64,000 nucleotides of DNA from Candidatus Nanopelagicales bacterium (GTDB lineage: Bacteria; Actinomycetota; Actinomycetes; S36-B12), in NCBI GenBank assembly GCA_018402235.1, contig JAGYJJ010000004.1, positions 951,256-1,015,255 of the forward strand. Direction: 5' to 3'. Shown here piece after piece: positions 1 through 10,800 of this stretch. The notes beneath the pieces are model-generated. The model was given only the letters and a program-made list of their open reading frames with translations. It searched no databases and had not been told where the DNA came from. A program made the translations under genes and the position numbers. The number at the start of each line of letters is the position of its first letter. The stretch's first letter is position 1.

Positions 1-1520
1 CAACATTGGATATCCGCGAGCACGCGGGTAGGTTCCACGAAGCAGTGGGAGAGTTGTTCACCCGATTGGGATTTTCCTACGGTGATCTAACACGCGTGGA
101 ACGCACGGAACTTCTCGCAGATGAGCTGAGCGCTCTGCGGCCCTTAGCGCCGAACCCGCCGCACCTCAGCGACAACTCGATGGTGACTTATCGGATGATG
201 GAGACGATTCGGTCCCTGCTCGACACTTACGGCGCACGGCCCGTCGAGTCGGTGATCGTTTCCATGACCCGGGGAGTAGACGACATCCTCGCTGCGGTGG
301 TTCTCGCACGCGAGGTGGGGCTCGTCGATGCCGTGAAGGGAACTGCGCGCGTGGGTTTCGTCCCACTGTTGGAGACGGTGGAGGAACTCCGCAACGCCGA
401 CACCATCATCGAAGGACTCCTGCAGCATCCGGTTTACCGATCGATTGTCGCCTCACGCGGCGACGTGCAAGAAGTGATGCTGGGTTACTCGGATTCAAAT
501 AAGGACGCCGGCATCACCACCTCCCAGTGGGAGATTCACCTAGCTCAGCGGCGCCTGCGCGACATCACCAAGAAATATGGCGTGCGCCTGCGCCTTTTCC
601 ACGGTCGCGGCGGAACCGTGGGGCGCGGCGGTGGACCCACCTACGACGCCATCTTGGCTCAACCGTGGGGTGTTTTGGACGGTCAGATAAAGGTCACCGA
701 ACAAGGTGAGGTGATCAGTGACAAGTACCTGCTGCCCGCTCTCGCCCGGGACAACCTCGAGCAGATGGTGGCCGCAGTTCTCGATGCATCCTTACTTCAT
801 CGCCGACCTCGCCAGTCCAACGCCGAGATCGATCGCTGGGATTCGGTCATGGACACCACCTCCTTGGCTGCCCAGGCGAAATACCGTGAACTCGTCGAGG
901 ACCCGGACCTGCCCCGCTACTTCACGCTGTCTACTCCCGTTGAGGAGTTCGGCGCGATGCACCTGGGGTCGCGTCCAGCGCGTCGCCCCGACGGCAGTGC
1001 GGGTATCAGCGACCTTCGCGCGATCCCGTGGGTTTTTGGATGGACCCAATCCCGCCAGATTGTTCCCGGTTGGTTCGGTGTCGGTTCAGGATTGCATGCC
1101 GCGCGCGACGCCGGATTCGAGCTCGACCTTGCAGATATGCATAAGCATTGGCACTTCTTCTCCAACTTCATTTCCAATGTATCGATGACACTGGTCAAGA
1201 CGGACCTTGATGTTGCACGTCAATACGTCGACCGGCTCGTGCCCGTCGAACTCCACCGAGTTCTTCAAGGATATTGAAGAGGAGTACAAGCGAACGGTGG
1301 AGGAGATTCTTCGAATCACCGGACAATCGGAGTTGCTGGCCGATAATCCGACACTGCGACGAACACTGGCAACGCGAGACACCTACCTATTGCCGTTGCA
1401 CTCGCTACAGGTCTCCTCCTGGACCGCATTCGCTCGGGAGCCGATTCCAGCGAACAACTGCGACGAGCGCTCTCTGTGACGATCAACGGCATCGCAACCG
1501 GTCTACGCAATACCGGCTGA
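1..1520 (+). CDS. ppc: Phosphoenolpyruvate carboxylase, C-terminal part (5' end outside window; two apparent frameshifts near 1240-1275 and 1405-1412)
   Basis: ORF 6-1277 has PEPC motifs ([40 protein letters not shown]). Continuation [25 protein letters not shown] is in ORF 1207-1479, and the C-terminus [34 protein letters not shown] is in a third frame ending at 1520. Confidence 0.95.
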
Positions 1521-1532
1521 TCAAAAGGTCGA

Positions 1533-2036
1533 CTAGCTGAGTTCCAACAGCATCCGATGGTTACCTAAGGTGTTGGGTTTAACGCGTTCCAGTCCGAGGA
1601 ATTCGGCAACACCCTCGTCGTAGGACTGCAGGAGCTGTTCGTAGACGTCGTGGTCCACGGGCGCCTCAGTGATTTCGGCGAAACCGTGCTCTGCGAAGAA
1701 ACCGACCATGAAGGTCAGGCAGAAAACCCGACGCACGCCGACATTTCTCGCGCGCTGTAGAAGTTCCTGCAAGATCAGCGAGCCCAAACCTTGACGTAGG
1801 TGAGCACCGGATACGGCGAGGGTGCGGACTTCGGCAAGGTCCTCCCACATGACATGCAAAGCCCCGCAGCCCACGACCACACCGTCGATCTCGGCCACCA
1901 CGAATTCTTGGACATCCTCGAAAAGCGTGACCGAGGCCTTCGCTAGGAGGTGGCCGTCGACTGAGTACTCGTCGATCAATGAGCGGATGGCTCGCACATC
2001 GTGCGTGCGAGCAGGGCGGACCGTTGCAATGCTCAC
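1533..2036 (-). CDS. GNAT N-acetyltransferase, ArgA-like amino-acid N-acetyltransferase
   Basis: 167 aa; RPARTHDVRAIRSLID..., GALHVMWEDLAEVRTLAV, GLGSLILQELL acetyl-CoA motif; resembles short actinobacterial N-acetylglutamate synthase. Confidence 0.8.
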   Translation of the reverse strand: MSIATVRPARTHDVRAIRSLIDEYSVDGHLLAKASVTLFEDVQEFVVAEIDGVVVGCGALHVMWEDLAEVRTLAVSGAHLRQGLGSLILQELLQRARNVGVRRVFCLTFMVGFFAEHGFAEITEAPVDHDVYEQLLQSYDEGVAEFLGLERVKPNTLGNHRMLLELS

Positions 2037-3557
2037 TTAACGCTCCGGCTTCACCAGTGGGAACAAGATGGTCTCCCGGATTCCATATCCGGTCAGATTC
2101 ATCAATAGTCGGTCGATGCCCATGCCCACTCCCCCGCTGGGCGGCATCCCATGTTCGAGGGCCCGCAGGAAATCCTCATCAACTCGCATCGCCTCATCGT
2201 CGCCGCGAGCAGCCAAGCCGGCCTGCTCGGTCAGGCGTTCGCGCTGGATAACCGGGTCCACAAGTTCCGAATACCCCGTGGCCTGCTCGACTCCCCCCAC
2301 ATACAGGTCCCACTTTTCGACCACACCTGGCTTGGAACGATGTTCTCGAACCAGCGGGGAGGTATCGAGCGGGTAGTCCATCACGAAGGTGGGTCGGTCC
2401 AATCCGGGAAGCACGTGGTGCTCGAACAACTCCTCAACCAACTTGCCCGGAAGCCAGGTCGGAGCCACGGAGATTTCGGCTGCCTCGCACAAGGACTCCA
2501 AGCGCTCATGACTGGTTTCTGGTGTGATCGTTTCATCGAGGACGGTGGACACACTCTCGTATAGATCGATCCAATCCCAGTCACCGGACAGGTCGATAGT
2601 CGTGCCATCGGTCCGCGTGACGATCTCACTTCCCGCGACACCACGGGCCACCGCTTGAATGAGCTCTCGCGTAATCGTCGCCATGTCCTGATAATCCGCA
2701 AACGCTTGATAGAACTCCAACATGGCGAATTCCGGGGAATGACTGGAATCGACTCCCTCATTCCGGAAATTCCTATTGATCTCGAATACTCGCTCGATGC
2801 CGCCCACAACCGCACGCTTCAAAAACAGCTCAGGCGCGATTCGCAAAAACAGGTCGATGTCGAGCGCATTCGAGTGCGTAACGAAAGGCCGTGCAGCGGC
2901 CCCGCCGTGTTGCGTCTGGAGCATGGGGGTCTCGATCTCCAGGAAGCCGCGCGAGGTCAACTCCTGGCGAAGGGTGCCAACTACATCAACGCGGAGCCGG
3001 GCGATACGGGCTGCTTCAGGTCGGACGATGAGATCCACATAGCGCTGACGAACACGGGCTTCCTCGCTCAATGGCTTGTGCGCCACCGGGAGCGGTCGCA
3101 GCGCTTTGGCCGCCATTCGCCATTCATCGGCCAGTACTGACAATTCCCCGCGCCGGGAGGAAATCACCTCACCATGGACGAAGACGTGATCGCCGAGGTC
3201 GACAAGTTCTTTCCAGCCCTCCAAGGCCTCATCTCCCACTTTGTCCAGCGAGATCATGGCCTGGATCTCCGTGCCGTCGCCGGCCCGAAGCGTGGCAAAG
3301 CACAACTTCCCGGTGTTTCGGGAAAAGATCACCCGTCCGACGATCCCCACCTCATCCCCGGAGTGATCGTCGGCCTCAAGGTGGCCGTACTTATCTCGAA
3401 CGACGGCGATGGTGTCGGTGATAGGCAGCTGAACCGGATAGGGCTCCATGCCCCGGTCGGACAGTTCTAGACGTTTGGCACGCCGGATTCGCATCTGCTC
3501 GGGCAGATCGTCCTCGAACTCAGCGGTATCCACGGTGGGCAAGGCTATTGGATCCAT
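2037..3557 (-). CDS. lysS: Lysyl-tRNA synthetase, class II
   Basis: 506 aa; class II motifs [56 protein letters not shown]. Confidence 0.96.
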   Translation of the reverse strand: MDPIALPTVDTAEFEDDLPEQMRIRRAKRLELSDRGMEPYPVQLPITDTIAVVRDKYGHLEADDHSGDEVGIVGRVIFSRNTGKLCFATLRAGDGTEIQAMISLDKVGDEALEGWKELVDLGDHVFVHGEVISSRRGELSVLADEWRMAAKALRPLPVAHKPLSEEARVRQRYVDLIVRPEAARIARLRVDVVGTLRQELTSRGFLEIETPMLQTQHGGAAARPFVTHSNALDIDLFLRIAPELFLKRAVVGGIERVFEINRNFRNEGVDSSHSPEFAMLEFYQAFADYQDMATITRELIQAVARGVAGSEIVTRTDGTTIDLSGDWDWIDLYESVSTVLDETITPETSHERLESLCEAAEISVAPTWLPGKLVEELFEHHVLPGLDRPTFVMDYPLDTSPLVREHRSKPGVVEKWDLYVGGVEQATGYSELVDPVIQRERLTEQAGLAARGDDEAMRVDEDFLRALEHGMPPSGGVGMGIDRLLMNLTGYGIRETILFPLVKPER

Positions 3558-3587
3558 CGACGGCAGAAGGCCACCAACATCGGGAGA

Positions 3588-4359
3588 TCAGGCATCGGAC
3601 TGCGGATGGTTGCGCTCGAAGACCAAGCGAAGCCCCGTCAAGGTGAGATGCGGATCGTGGTGGGTGATCGTCTCCGACTCCCCGATCACCACCGACGCCA
3701 GCCCGCCGGTAGCAACCACTGCCGTGACGGGGCCGATCTCTTCGACGATTCGATCAACAAGCCCGTCCACCTGGCCTGCGAAGCCGTACACCGCACCCGA
3801 CTGGAGTGCTTCCACGGTGTTCTTGCCGATGGGTGAGCGCGGGCGAACCACCTCGACCTTGCGCAGTTGGGCCGCCCGGTTGGCTAACGCTTCCAACGAG
3901 ATGTCGATACCCGGAGCCAGCGCTCCACCGAGGAACTCACCGTTCTTGGACACAACATCGAGGTTGGTGGATGTCCCGAAGTCCACCACGATGCACGGGC
4001 CACCGAACTGGTGGTGGGCGGCAAGTGTGTTCACAATCCGATCCGATCCCACTTCCTTCGGATTATCCGTCAGAACCGGCACCCCCGTCTTAGTTCCCGG
4101 TTCAACGATCACCACGGGAATGTCATGGAAGAACGCGGCGACCATCGGACGCAACTCGTGCAAGACGCTAGGGACGGTGCTACACAAGCGCGAGTCCAGT
4201 CACCTTGGGCTGTGACGCCAATAGGCCGCGATACGTGAGGGCCATCTCATCGCCGGTGGCGCGGGCATGCGTTGTTATTCGCCAGGAATCAAGAAGTTGA
4301 TCACCGTCGAACAGGCCGAGCACGGTGTTGGTATTACCAACATCAACAGTCAGCAGCAT
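3588..4359 (-). CDS. coaX: Type III pantothenate kinase (one frameshift near 4175-4190)
   Basis: Start [28 protein letters not shown] read from 4359 on the minus strand; remainder in ORF 3588-4187 ([27 protein letters not shown]). The frame changes in a GTGT run. Confidence 0.92.
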
Positions 4360-4367
4360 GCGGACTC

Positions 4368-5270
4368 CTAGCCGATCACGATGAGTTCTGCGCCGATATC
4401 CATCACGGGTGCTGAGTGGGTGAGCGCACCGACGGCAAGGTAGTCCACTCCCGTTGCCGCGACCGCAGCCGCCTGGTCAATAGTCAAACCCCCGGAAGCT
4501 TCGAGTCGGACACGACCGCCAGCACGCCGAACGGCTTCTGCCATCTCGCTCGTGGTGAAGTTGTCGAGCAGGATCAGATCGGCGCCCGCTTCAACGGCCT
4601 CTTCCAGTTGCGTCAGGGTGTCGACCTCGACTTCGATCGGCACATCGGGGAATCTCTCCCGCACCGCAGCGAATGCCTGCGAGACGCTGCCAGCAGCGAG
4701 CACGTGGTTATCTTTCACTAGCGCCGCGTCCGCGAGGCTCATGCGGTGGTTGCTTCCGCCACCCATGCGCACCGCATACTTCTCAACCGCCCGCATCCCC
4801 GGCGTGGTCTTCCGCGTGTCGCGAACCACCGCCTGCGTGCCACGCAGTTCGGCTGCCCAGGCTGCAGTAATCGTGGCCACACCACTGAGGTGGCTGAGCA
4901 AATTCAACGCCGGGCGCTCAGCCCGCAAAAGATGGTGCGTCAGTGACGTGGCACTCATGATGACGGTTCCCGGATCCACACGTGCACCCTCGTCAACACA
5001 GAAATCCAGCACTATGTCATCACCACAGACCACGTCGAAAACGGCGGCGGCCATAATTTGGCCAGCTATCACTCCACCGCGACGCGCTACAAAATCCAAT
5101 CGTCCTCGCTGGTCGGCGGGAACAGTGGCCATCGTCGTAACATCGACTCCATCGCCGATGTCTTCTTCCGTGGTCCGCAGGACCAAGGACTCAACGTCGA
5201 GCGGAGACAAACCGGCCGAGGCCAACCCCGAGGTGGTTTCCGGCGCCAGGCGGTACGCGGGGTATCGCAT
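4368..5270 (-). CDS. nadC: Nicotinate-nucleotide pyrophosphorylase (carboxylating)
   Basis: DTRKTTPGMRAVEKYAVRMGGGSNHRMSLADAALVKDNH is diagnostic; start chosen at MRYPAYRL overlapping the nadB stop. Confidence 0.95.
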   Translation of the reverse strand: MRYPAYRLAPETTSGLASAGLSPLDVESLVLRTTEEDIGDGVDVTTMATVPADQRGRLDFVARRGGVIAGQIMAAAVFDVVCGDDIVLDFCVDEGARVDPGTVIMSATSLTHHLLRAERPALNLLSHLSGVATITAAWAAELRGTQAVVRDTRKTTPGMRAVEKYAVRMGGGSNHRMSLADAALVKDNHVLAAGSVSQAFAAVRERFPDVPIEVEVDTLTQLEEAVEAGADLILLDNFTTSEMAEAVRRAGGRVRLEASGGLTIDQAAAVAATGVDYLAVGALTHSAPVMDIGAELIVIG

Positions 5271-6943
5271 CAGGTACTCACCCTTCCTGGAATCCACTCA
5301 GGTGCTTGACGTTCTGTTCGCAAAACACCGTTGTGGTCCATCGTCGTGACGAGTCGGACGCGCCAGCTTTCCTCGGCATCCGGGTGATCCTCGCGCCAAT
5401 GCGAGCCCCGGGTTTCCTCACGCAACCAGGCATGCTCAACCAGAACCCGGGCGACGGTGATGACGTTCGTCGCCTCCCAATCCTCGGTCCGCGGGCTTCC
5501 ACGAAACTCCTGATTCGACAACACCTCATCGATCCACGTCCGAGCCTCGACCAAAGACTCAGCACTTCGCAGAACCCCGGCGTCGATGTCCATCCTCTGC
5601 TGCAGTGAACGCCGGATGGTATTCGCCACCACGGACCCACTCGTGTTTCTTGCATCGTGCATGTCGGACTGGGCAATCACTCGACGTTCTGGCTGATCGT
5701 TCTCGATGGCGTCTGCTATTCGCCGCCCGAAAACCAAGCCTTCGAGCAATGAATTCGACGCGAGCCTGTTGGCTCCGTGAACGCCTGAGCACGCCACTTC
5801 CCCGCACGCATACAGACCGGGAATCGTCGAACGCCCGTCCAGGTCAGTCATGACACCACCAGAGGCGTAATGCTGGGCAGGCGCGACGGGAATCAAGTCG
5901 GTAACGGGGTCGATTCCACGCAAGCGACACGACGCAAGGATCGTGGGAAAGCGATGAACCCACATATCCGCACCCAACTGTCGTCCGTCGAGCCACATGT
6001 GCGCATCTCCGGTCACACGCATACGACGTCGAATCGCTTTCGCGACCACGTCCCGAGGAGCCAGGTCCGCCATGGGGTGCTCCCCCAACATGAAACGCTC
6101 CCCGGCGTCGTCGACCAGTACCGCACCCTCCCCGCGAACCGCTTCGGATACCAAGGGTTGCTGCCCTTGGGCCAGCGGGCCCAGCCACATGACCGTGGGA
6201 TGGAATTGAACGAATTCAAGATCGGCAACGGCAGCACCGGCACGCAAAGCGAGCGCAACACCGTCGCCGGTGGACACGTAGGGATTAGTGGTTTGCCCGA
6301 AAACCTGACCGAACCCTCCGGTGGCCAACACCACGACCGGCGCCAGTGCAGCACCCACACCGTCCCGACGCCCTGGACCGATTACGTGCAAGGTCACCCC
6401 AACGGCAACACCGCCGTGGTCCTTCAGTAGGTCGAGCACGAGTGCGTTCTCCACGATTTCTATACCTGGATCGGCGCTTACTGCGGCAACGAGTGCACGT
6501 GAGACCTCGGCCCCCGTGGCGTCGCCGCCTGCATGTGCGATTCGATTGCGATGGTGTCCGCCCTCCCGGGTAAGGGAGATTGAGCCCGTGGGATCGGTGT
6601 CGAAACGCGCACCCCACGCGATAAGTTCACGCACTGCGTCGGGGCCTTCGGTGACGAGGATCCTTACTGCCTCTTCATTGCAAAGGCCGCCACCGGCTTC
6701 CAAGGTGTCCCGCAGATGCTCCTCGGGGGAATCATCATCAGCCAGGGCTGCCGCTATACCACCTTGCGCCCAACGCGTGGATCCTTCGTCGACGGTCGCT
6801 TTGGTTACTAGTAGGACGCTCCTGCCTTGCGCCCGCACCCGCAAAGCGGTGGTCAGGCCTGCCACACCAGAGCCGATCACGATGACATCCGCCGAGATAG
6901 TCCAACCTGACGAGGGGGCCAACAAAGCTACGGGCAGGCTCAT
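5270..6943 (-). CDS. nadB: L-aspartate oxidase
   Basis: FAD-binding VIVIGSGVAGLTTAL, TRWAQGGIAAAL, GEVACSGVHGANRLASNSLLEGLVFGRR; next to nadC; start overlaps panC stop. Confidence 0.95.
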   Translation of the reverse strand: MSLPVALLAPSSGWTISADVIVIGSGVAGLTTALRVRAQGRSVLLVTKATVDEGSTRWAQGGIAAALADDDSPEEHLRDTLEAGGGLCNEEAVRILVTEGPDAVRELIAWGARFDTDPTGSISLTREGGHHRNRIAHAGGDATGAEVSRALVAAVSADPGIEIVENALVLDLLKDHGGVAVGVTLHVIGPGRRDGVGAALAPVVVLATGGFGQVFGQTTNPYVSTGDGVALALRAGAAVADLEFVQFHPTVMWLGPLAQGQQPLVSEAVRGEGAVLVDDAGERFMLGEHPMADLAPRDVVAKAIRRRMRVTGDAHMWLDGRQLGADMWVHRFPTILASCRLRGIDPVTDLIPVAPAQHYASGGVMTDLDGRSTIPGLYACGEVACSGVHGANRLASNSLLEGLVFGRRIADAIENDQPERRVIAQSDMHDARNTSGSVVANTIRRSLQQRMDIDAGVLRSAESLVEARTWIDEVLSNQEFRGSPRTEDWEATNVITVARVLVEHAWLREETRGSHWREDHPDAEESWRVRLVTTMDHNGVLRTERQAPEWIPGRVST

Positions 6944-7761
6944 GCGGTGTCGCCACTGACCAGATGCACCGGACAATTGTCGATCAAGCGGGTATTTCCC
7001 GCGTGGACGGCTATCAGCAAACGTGCTTCACCCTCACAAGGAACAGTTCCAAGATCACAACTTCGAACCTCCACGTAATCGATGGCCAGATCAGCGGCTT
7101 GCAATTCCGCGATCGCAGCTGCTCGCACGCCTTCAGCGCTGGTCGATCCGCAGCCGGCTGCCAGCGCTCGCGGGATCGCAGCCGCCTGCTGGCGTTCCTG
7201 TTTGCTCAGATAGGCATTTCGTGAGCTTCTAGCCAGGCCATCTGCCTCGCGCACAGTCGGTACTCCAACGATGTTCGTCGGGATCGAAAGATCGCGACAC
7301 ATGCGGCGAACCAGTTCGAGTTGTTGGTAGTCCTTATCTCCGAAAACAGCTAGGTCAGGTGCGATCTGATGGAACAAGATCGCCACGACCGTGAGCATCC
7401 CTGCGAAGTGGCCCGGCCGGGCCGCACCTTCGAGTTCTGCTCCCAGAGGGCCCGGATTCAAGGTGATCGACGGATCGGCTCCATAAATGGTCTCGACTGA
7501 TGGGACGTACAGGATGTCCACCCCTTCGGCTTCGCACACCGATGTATCTGCATCCAGCGGACGTGGGTACACGTCGAAGTCCTCATTCGCACCGAACTGA
7601 AGCGGATTGACAAAGACACTCACCACCACCTCGCCGTGAGGTCCCACGTGTTCTCTCGCTACGCGCATGAGTTCACGATGACCTTCGTGAAGCGCTCCCA
7701 TGGTGGGGACAAAGGCTCGGCGCTTGCCGCCTGCTGAAGGAACAACATCGGTGACGATCAC
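6940..7761 (-). CDS. panC: Pantoate--beta-alanine ligase
   Basis: FVPTMGALHEGHRELM, VSVFVNPLQF, FGDKDYQQL, GVPTVREADGLARSSRN. Confidence 0.96.
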   Translation of the reverse strand: MIVTDVVPSAGGKRRAFVPTMGALHEGHRELMRVAREHVGPHGEVVVSVFVNPLQFGANEDFDVYPRPLDADTSVCEAEGVDILYVPSVETIYGADPSITLNPGPLGAELEGAARPGHFAGMLTVVAILFHQIAPDLAVFGDKDYQQLELVRRMCRDLSIPTNIVGVPTVREADGLARSSRNAYLSKQERQQAAAIPRALAAGCGSTSAEGVRAAAIAELQAADLAIDYVEVRSCDLGTVPCEGEARLLIAVHAGNTRLIDNCPVHLVSGDTA

Positions 7762-8654
7762 AATCGATCCCCCGCCGCACCCTCGAGCGCGTGCAGAACG
7801 TCAGACGCCTGATGGGTGTCGATCACGCCGGCCGCGAGTAACCGATCCACCGTGAGTTTGCCGAGCGACCGATAAGCCTGTGCTGCCAGTGGTGCTTGGT
7901 CGCTGAGCCACTCGAGGTGCGAGGCAACCGTCGATCCGTCTCCGCGCGTTATCGGACCTGTCTGACCCTTGTCTCCTCGCTCGAGTGCTGTTTCCACACT
8001 CGCCCGCACCAGCGGACCGAGGATCCGCGCCGGCGCTTCGGCCCCGGCATCAGCAAGTAGGTCAACGGATTCGTTCACCAAGGTCATGGCGTAATTGGCG
8101 GCGAAAGTGAGCGCCGCGTGATAGCCGTTTCGCGCTCTCTCGGGAATCCACACCGGCTCTGCGCCCAGTTCGACAACGAGTGCCTCGGCAACCGTCCGCA
8201 TTCCATCGGGAGCCGTGACACCGAAGACCGACCCGGCAAGGCGGTCCAGGTCCATGCTTGTACCCGTCAAGGGCAGTGCCGGGTGCAACGCCAGGGGAAC
8301 TGCGCCAGCGCGCGCGGCGGGTTCGAGGACCTCGAGCCCGTACCGCCCGGCCGGGTGAACCACGAACTGTCCGGCTCGAATCGTTCCCATCGATGTGAGT
8401 CGTTCAACGACCTCGGGCAGCACCCGATCAGGTACGGCCACCAGGACCAGGTCGGCATCGGCGCCAACGTCGGACTCGTCGAGGATGGGGGTTCCCGGCA
8501 GCAAGGCTTCGGCACGCAATCGTGAGGTATCCGATCGTGCCGTGACGGCGGTGATGCGGTGACCTGCTCGATGCCAAGCGGCGCCCAGGACGGCACCAGC
8601 GCGACCACAGCCGACAATCGCGATTCGGAGTCGAGACGGAGCTGCATCACTCAC
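7758..8654 (-). CDS. Rossmann-fold DUF2520-type oxidoreductase-like protein
   Basis: IAIVGCGRAGAVLGAAWHRAGHRITAVTARS N-terminal Rossmann motif; HPALPLTGTS; adjacent to panC. Confidence 0.8.
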   Translation of the reverse strand: MSDAAPSRLRIAIVGCGRAGAVLGAAWHRAGHRITAVTARSDTSRLRAEALLPGTPILDESDVGADADLVLVAVPDRVLPEVVERLTSMGTIRAGQFVVHPAGRYGLEVLEPAARAGAVPLALHPALPLTGTSMDLDRLAGSVFGVTAPDGMRTVAEALVVELGAEPVWIPERARNGYHAALTFAANYAMTLVNESVDLLADAGAEAPARILGPLVRASVETALERGDKGQTGPITRGDGSTVASHLEWLSDQAPLAAQAYRSLGKLTVDRLLAAGVIDTHQASDVLHALEGAAGDRL

Positions 8655-8691
8655 AGGACGTGAGCCTAGGCGGTGCGGCTAGCGTGCCCGC

Positions 8692-9639
8692 ATGTCGCAC
8701 ATTGCCTGGCAGCACGCGTGGAATCAGGCCAACACCGATTTCTACGATAGAAACCGGGCTGAGGATCACTTCTCGACTTCGGTCGAACTCGGCGATCATG
8801 TTGCAGGCGCTCTTGCGAAGCTGGCTCACACAGAGCACGATCGATATCCGAACCGGCCGTTCTGGATCATCGATATCGGCAGTGGTTCGGGACAACTCCT
8901 TGAGCAGTTGCGCGCGCGCATGCCGAGCAACGTCCACTTCCTCGGTATCGACATACGCAAAAGGCCCCTTCAACTACACAGCGCTATCCAGTGGCAGACC
9001 ATCCTCATCAATGAAGACACCCGCGACATCACCGGTGAGGATTCCGATCTAGCCGGTGTAGTTATAGCCCACGAGTTCCTTGATGACATTCCCTGCGACA
9101 TCATCGAGTTGGACGAAGATCTCTCGCCGCACGTAGTTCTCGTCGATCCAAAGACCGGCGCTGAGGAACTCGGGCCAGATCTGGGTGATCCCGCGGCAAC
9201 GAGATTCCTTGAACCGCATCATCCAAGTGAGGTCCGCCAGTGGCTGGACACCTGGTGGCCGGCTACTCGGCCCGGTGCCCGTCGAGAGGTAGGCCTCACG
9301 CGTCAACGCGTCTGGGCCGCAATCACTCGCACCATTCACGTTGGCTGCGCAGTCGCGATCGACTATGCACACACTCGGGCAGATCGGGCTACTGGCCTAT
9401 GGGATGGCGGAACCGTGAAGGGTTTCTCGGCTGGTCGTCCCCAGCGTGCGTTACCTGATGGTTCGGTCAACATCACTGCGCATGTTGCACTCGATGCTCT
9501 CGCTCATCCCGGGTCGACTCTTGACACCCAACCTGAGATTCTCAAGACGTCAACACTGCACTCGTGGCCCAGTGGACTGGGCTCTTACACGTGGCTCATC
9601 GAACCAATCAAGGAACAGGGCAATCGCAGCAAGTCGTGA
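8692..9639 (+). CDS. SAM-dependent methyltransferase, MidA/NDUFAF7-like
   Basis: HFSTSVELG...; IIDIGSGSGQLLEQL SAM motif; VVIAHEFLDDIPCDII; YAHTRADRATGLWDGGTVKGFSAGRPQRALPDGSVNITAHVALDAL pattern typical of the MidA family. Confidence 0.82.
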   Translation: MSHIAWQHAWNQANTDFYDRNRAEDHFSTSVELGDHVAGALAKLAHTEHDRYPNRPFWIIDIGSGSGQLLEQLRARMPSNVHFLGIDIRKRPLQLHSAIQWQTILINEDTRDITGEDSDLAGVVIAHEFLDDIPCDIIELDEDLSPHVVLVDPKTGAEELGPDLGDPAATRFLEPHHPSEVRQWLDTWWPATRPGARREVGLTRQRVWAAITRTIHVGCAVAIDYAHTRADRATGLWDGGTVKGFSAGRPQRALPDGSVNITAHVALDALAHPGSTLDTQPEILKTSTLHSWPSGLGSYTWLIEPIKEQGNRSKS

Positions 9640-9651
9640 AACGATGACCCG

Positions 9652-10776
9652 ATGACCGAACGCATCATTGCCGCGATCGGTATGGCGCGTTACCTGCCTG
9701 CAGAACCGGCCCACTCCCTGGCGCTCGATCTTGGGGATTTTCACCCCAGTGCACACGGCGGTATGCAACTTGAACTGTCCGTAGCAGACGGGATCGTCCA
9801 GGGCTGCACCGCACGCATCGGTCTGATGCATCGCAGCACCGAGAAACTCTTCGAGGCGCGGGATTACCGGCAGATCATGATGCTGGCCAACCGCCACGAC
9901 TGGCTCTCGGCGGTTTCCTCGGAAATGGGGGTAGCCCTCGCTATTGAGCACGCCACCGGCATCACGCCACCCGAGCGAGCCACCTGGTCACGCATGCTTC
10001 TGGCCGAGGCAGGTCGCATCGGTGCCATCGCGTTGTTCGCCGCTGCCGGTGGAGCACCCGATGCCCTCGCACTCCGGGAGCAATGGGCCACCTGGCAAGA
10101 ACGTGCAACCGGTGGGCGCGTCCACCCGATGGTCAACCGCATCGGAGGCCTTGAGCATGCGATCCCCTCACCGGCTCTTGAGGAGATCCTCGATATCTGT
10201 AATGCAGCCGACTCTGCCCATAAGCAGTGGAATGACTACTTCGAAGCCCGCACGGCATTGCAGGGGCTGGCGATTCTCGAGCAGCAGGATGCCCGTGACT
10301 TCGCATGCTCGGGAGCTGTCGGCCAGGCGAGCGGTGTCGATTGGGATCTTCGGAGAGATGATTCGTATCTGAACTACGGGCAACTCGACGAAGATTGGAG
10401 TGGCCCAGTGCGCTCGCAGGGTGACGCGCTCGCTCGGCACCTATCTCTTATCGAACAGGCCCCCCTGAGCGCACGGATCATCAGACGCTGCGTGGGCGAG
10501 TTGTCCGCTCTGGCCGATGAACCCTTCTCGGTGCCCCTACCCAAAACGTTGCGGGCTCCTGAAGGTCTTGTGCACGTGCGTACCCAAAATCCACTCGGCA
10601 TCGCGGGCTGGCTACTGGTATCCGATGGGGCGCCGATGCCGGTTCGCCTGAAGGCGCGTACCCCCAGTTTCGCTCACCTGCAGGCGATGCAGCACGCACT
10701 CGTGGGCGTGCCACTTGACCTGTTATCTGTTGCTGTCGGCTCATTTTTCTTCGTTACGGGCGACTCCGATAGGTAG
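9652..10776 (+). CDS. Solitary NuoD-like (complex I 49 kDa / NiFe-hydrogenase large-subunit-like) protein
   Basis: GDFHPSAHGGMQLEL, IGLMHRSTEKLFEARDYRQIMMLANRHDWLSAVSSEMG, VHVRTQNPLGIAGWLLVSDG align with the NuoD/NDUFS2 core; no other nuo genes nearby. Confidence 0.85.
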   Translation: MTERIIAAIGMARYLPAEPAHSLALDLGDFHPSAHGGMQLELSVADGIVQGCTARIGLMHRSTEKLFEARDYRQIMMLANRHDWLSAVSSEMGVALAIEHATGITPPERATWSRMLLAEAGRIGAIALFAAAGGAPDALALREQWATWQERATGGRVHPMVNRIGGLEHAIPSPALEEILDICNAADSAHKQWNDYFEARTALQGLAILEQQDARDFACSGAVGQASGVDWDLRRDDSYLNYGQLDEDWSGPVRSQGDALARHLSLIEQAPLSARIIRRCVGELSALADEPFSVPLPKTLRAPEGLVHVRTQNPLGIAGWLLVSDGAPMPVRLKARTPSFAHLQAMQHALVGVPLDLLSVAVGSFFFVTGDSDR

Positions 10777-10800
10777 TCGATCGACCAACAGGTAACAGGC

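Noticed and set aside
1205-1280. Programmed frameshifting in ppc
   Set aside because: No slippery heptamer with a downstream structure was apparent, and a second frameshift occurs further on; sequencing error fits better.
3448-4215. 255-aa + strand ORF over lysS/coaX
   Set aside because: Ser/Thr/Arg-rich translation antisense to coaX and lysS; shadow ORF.
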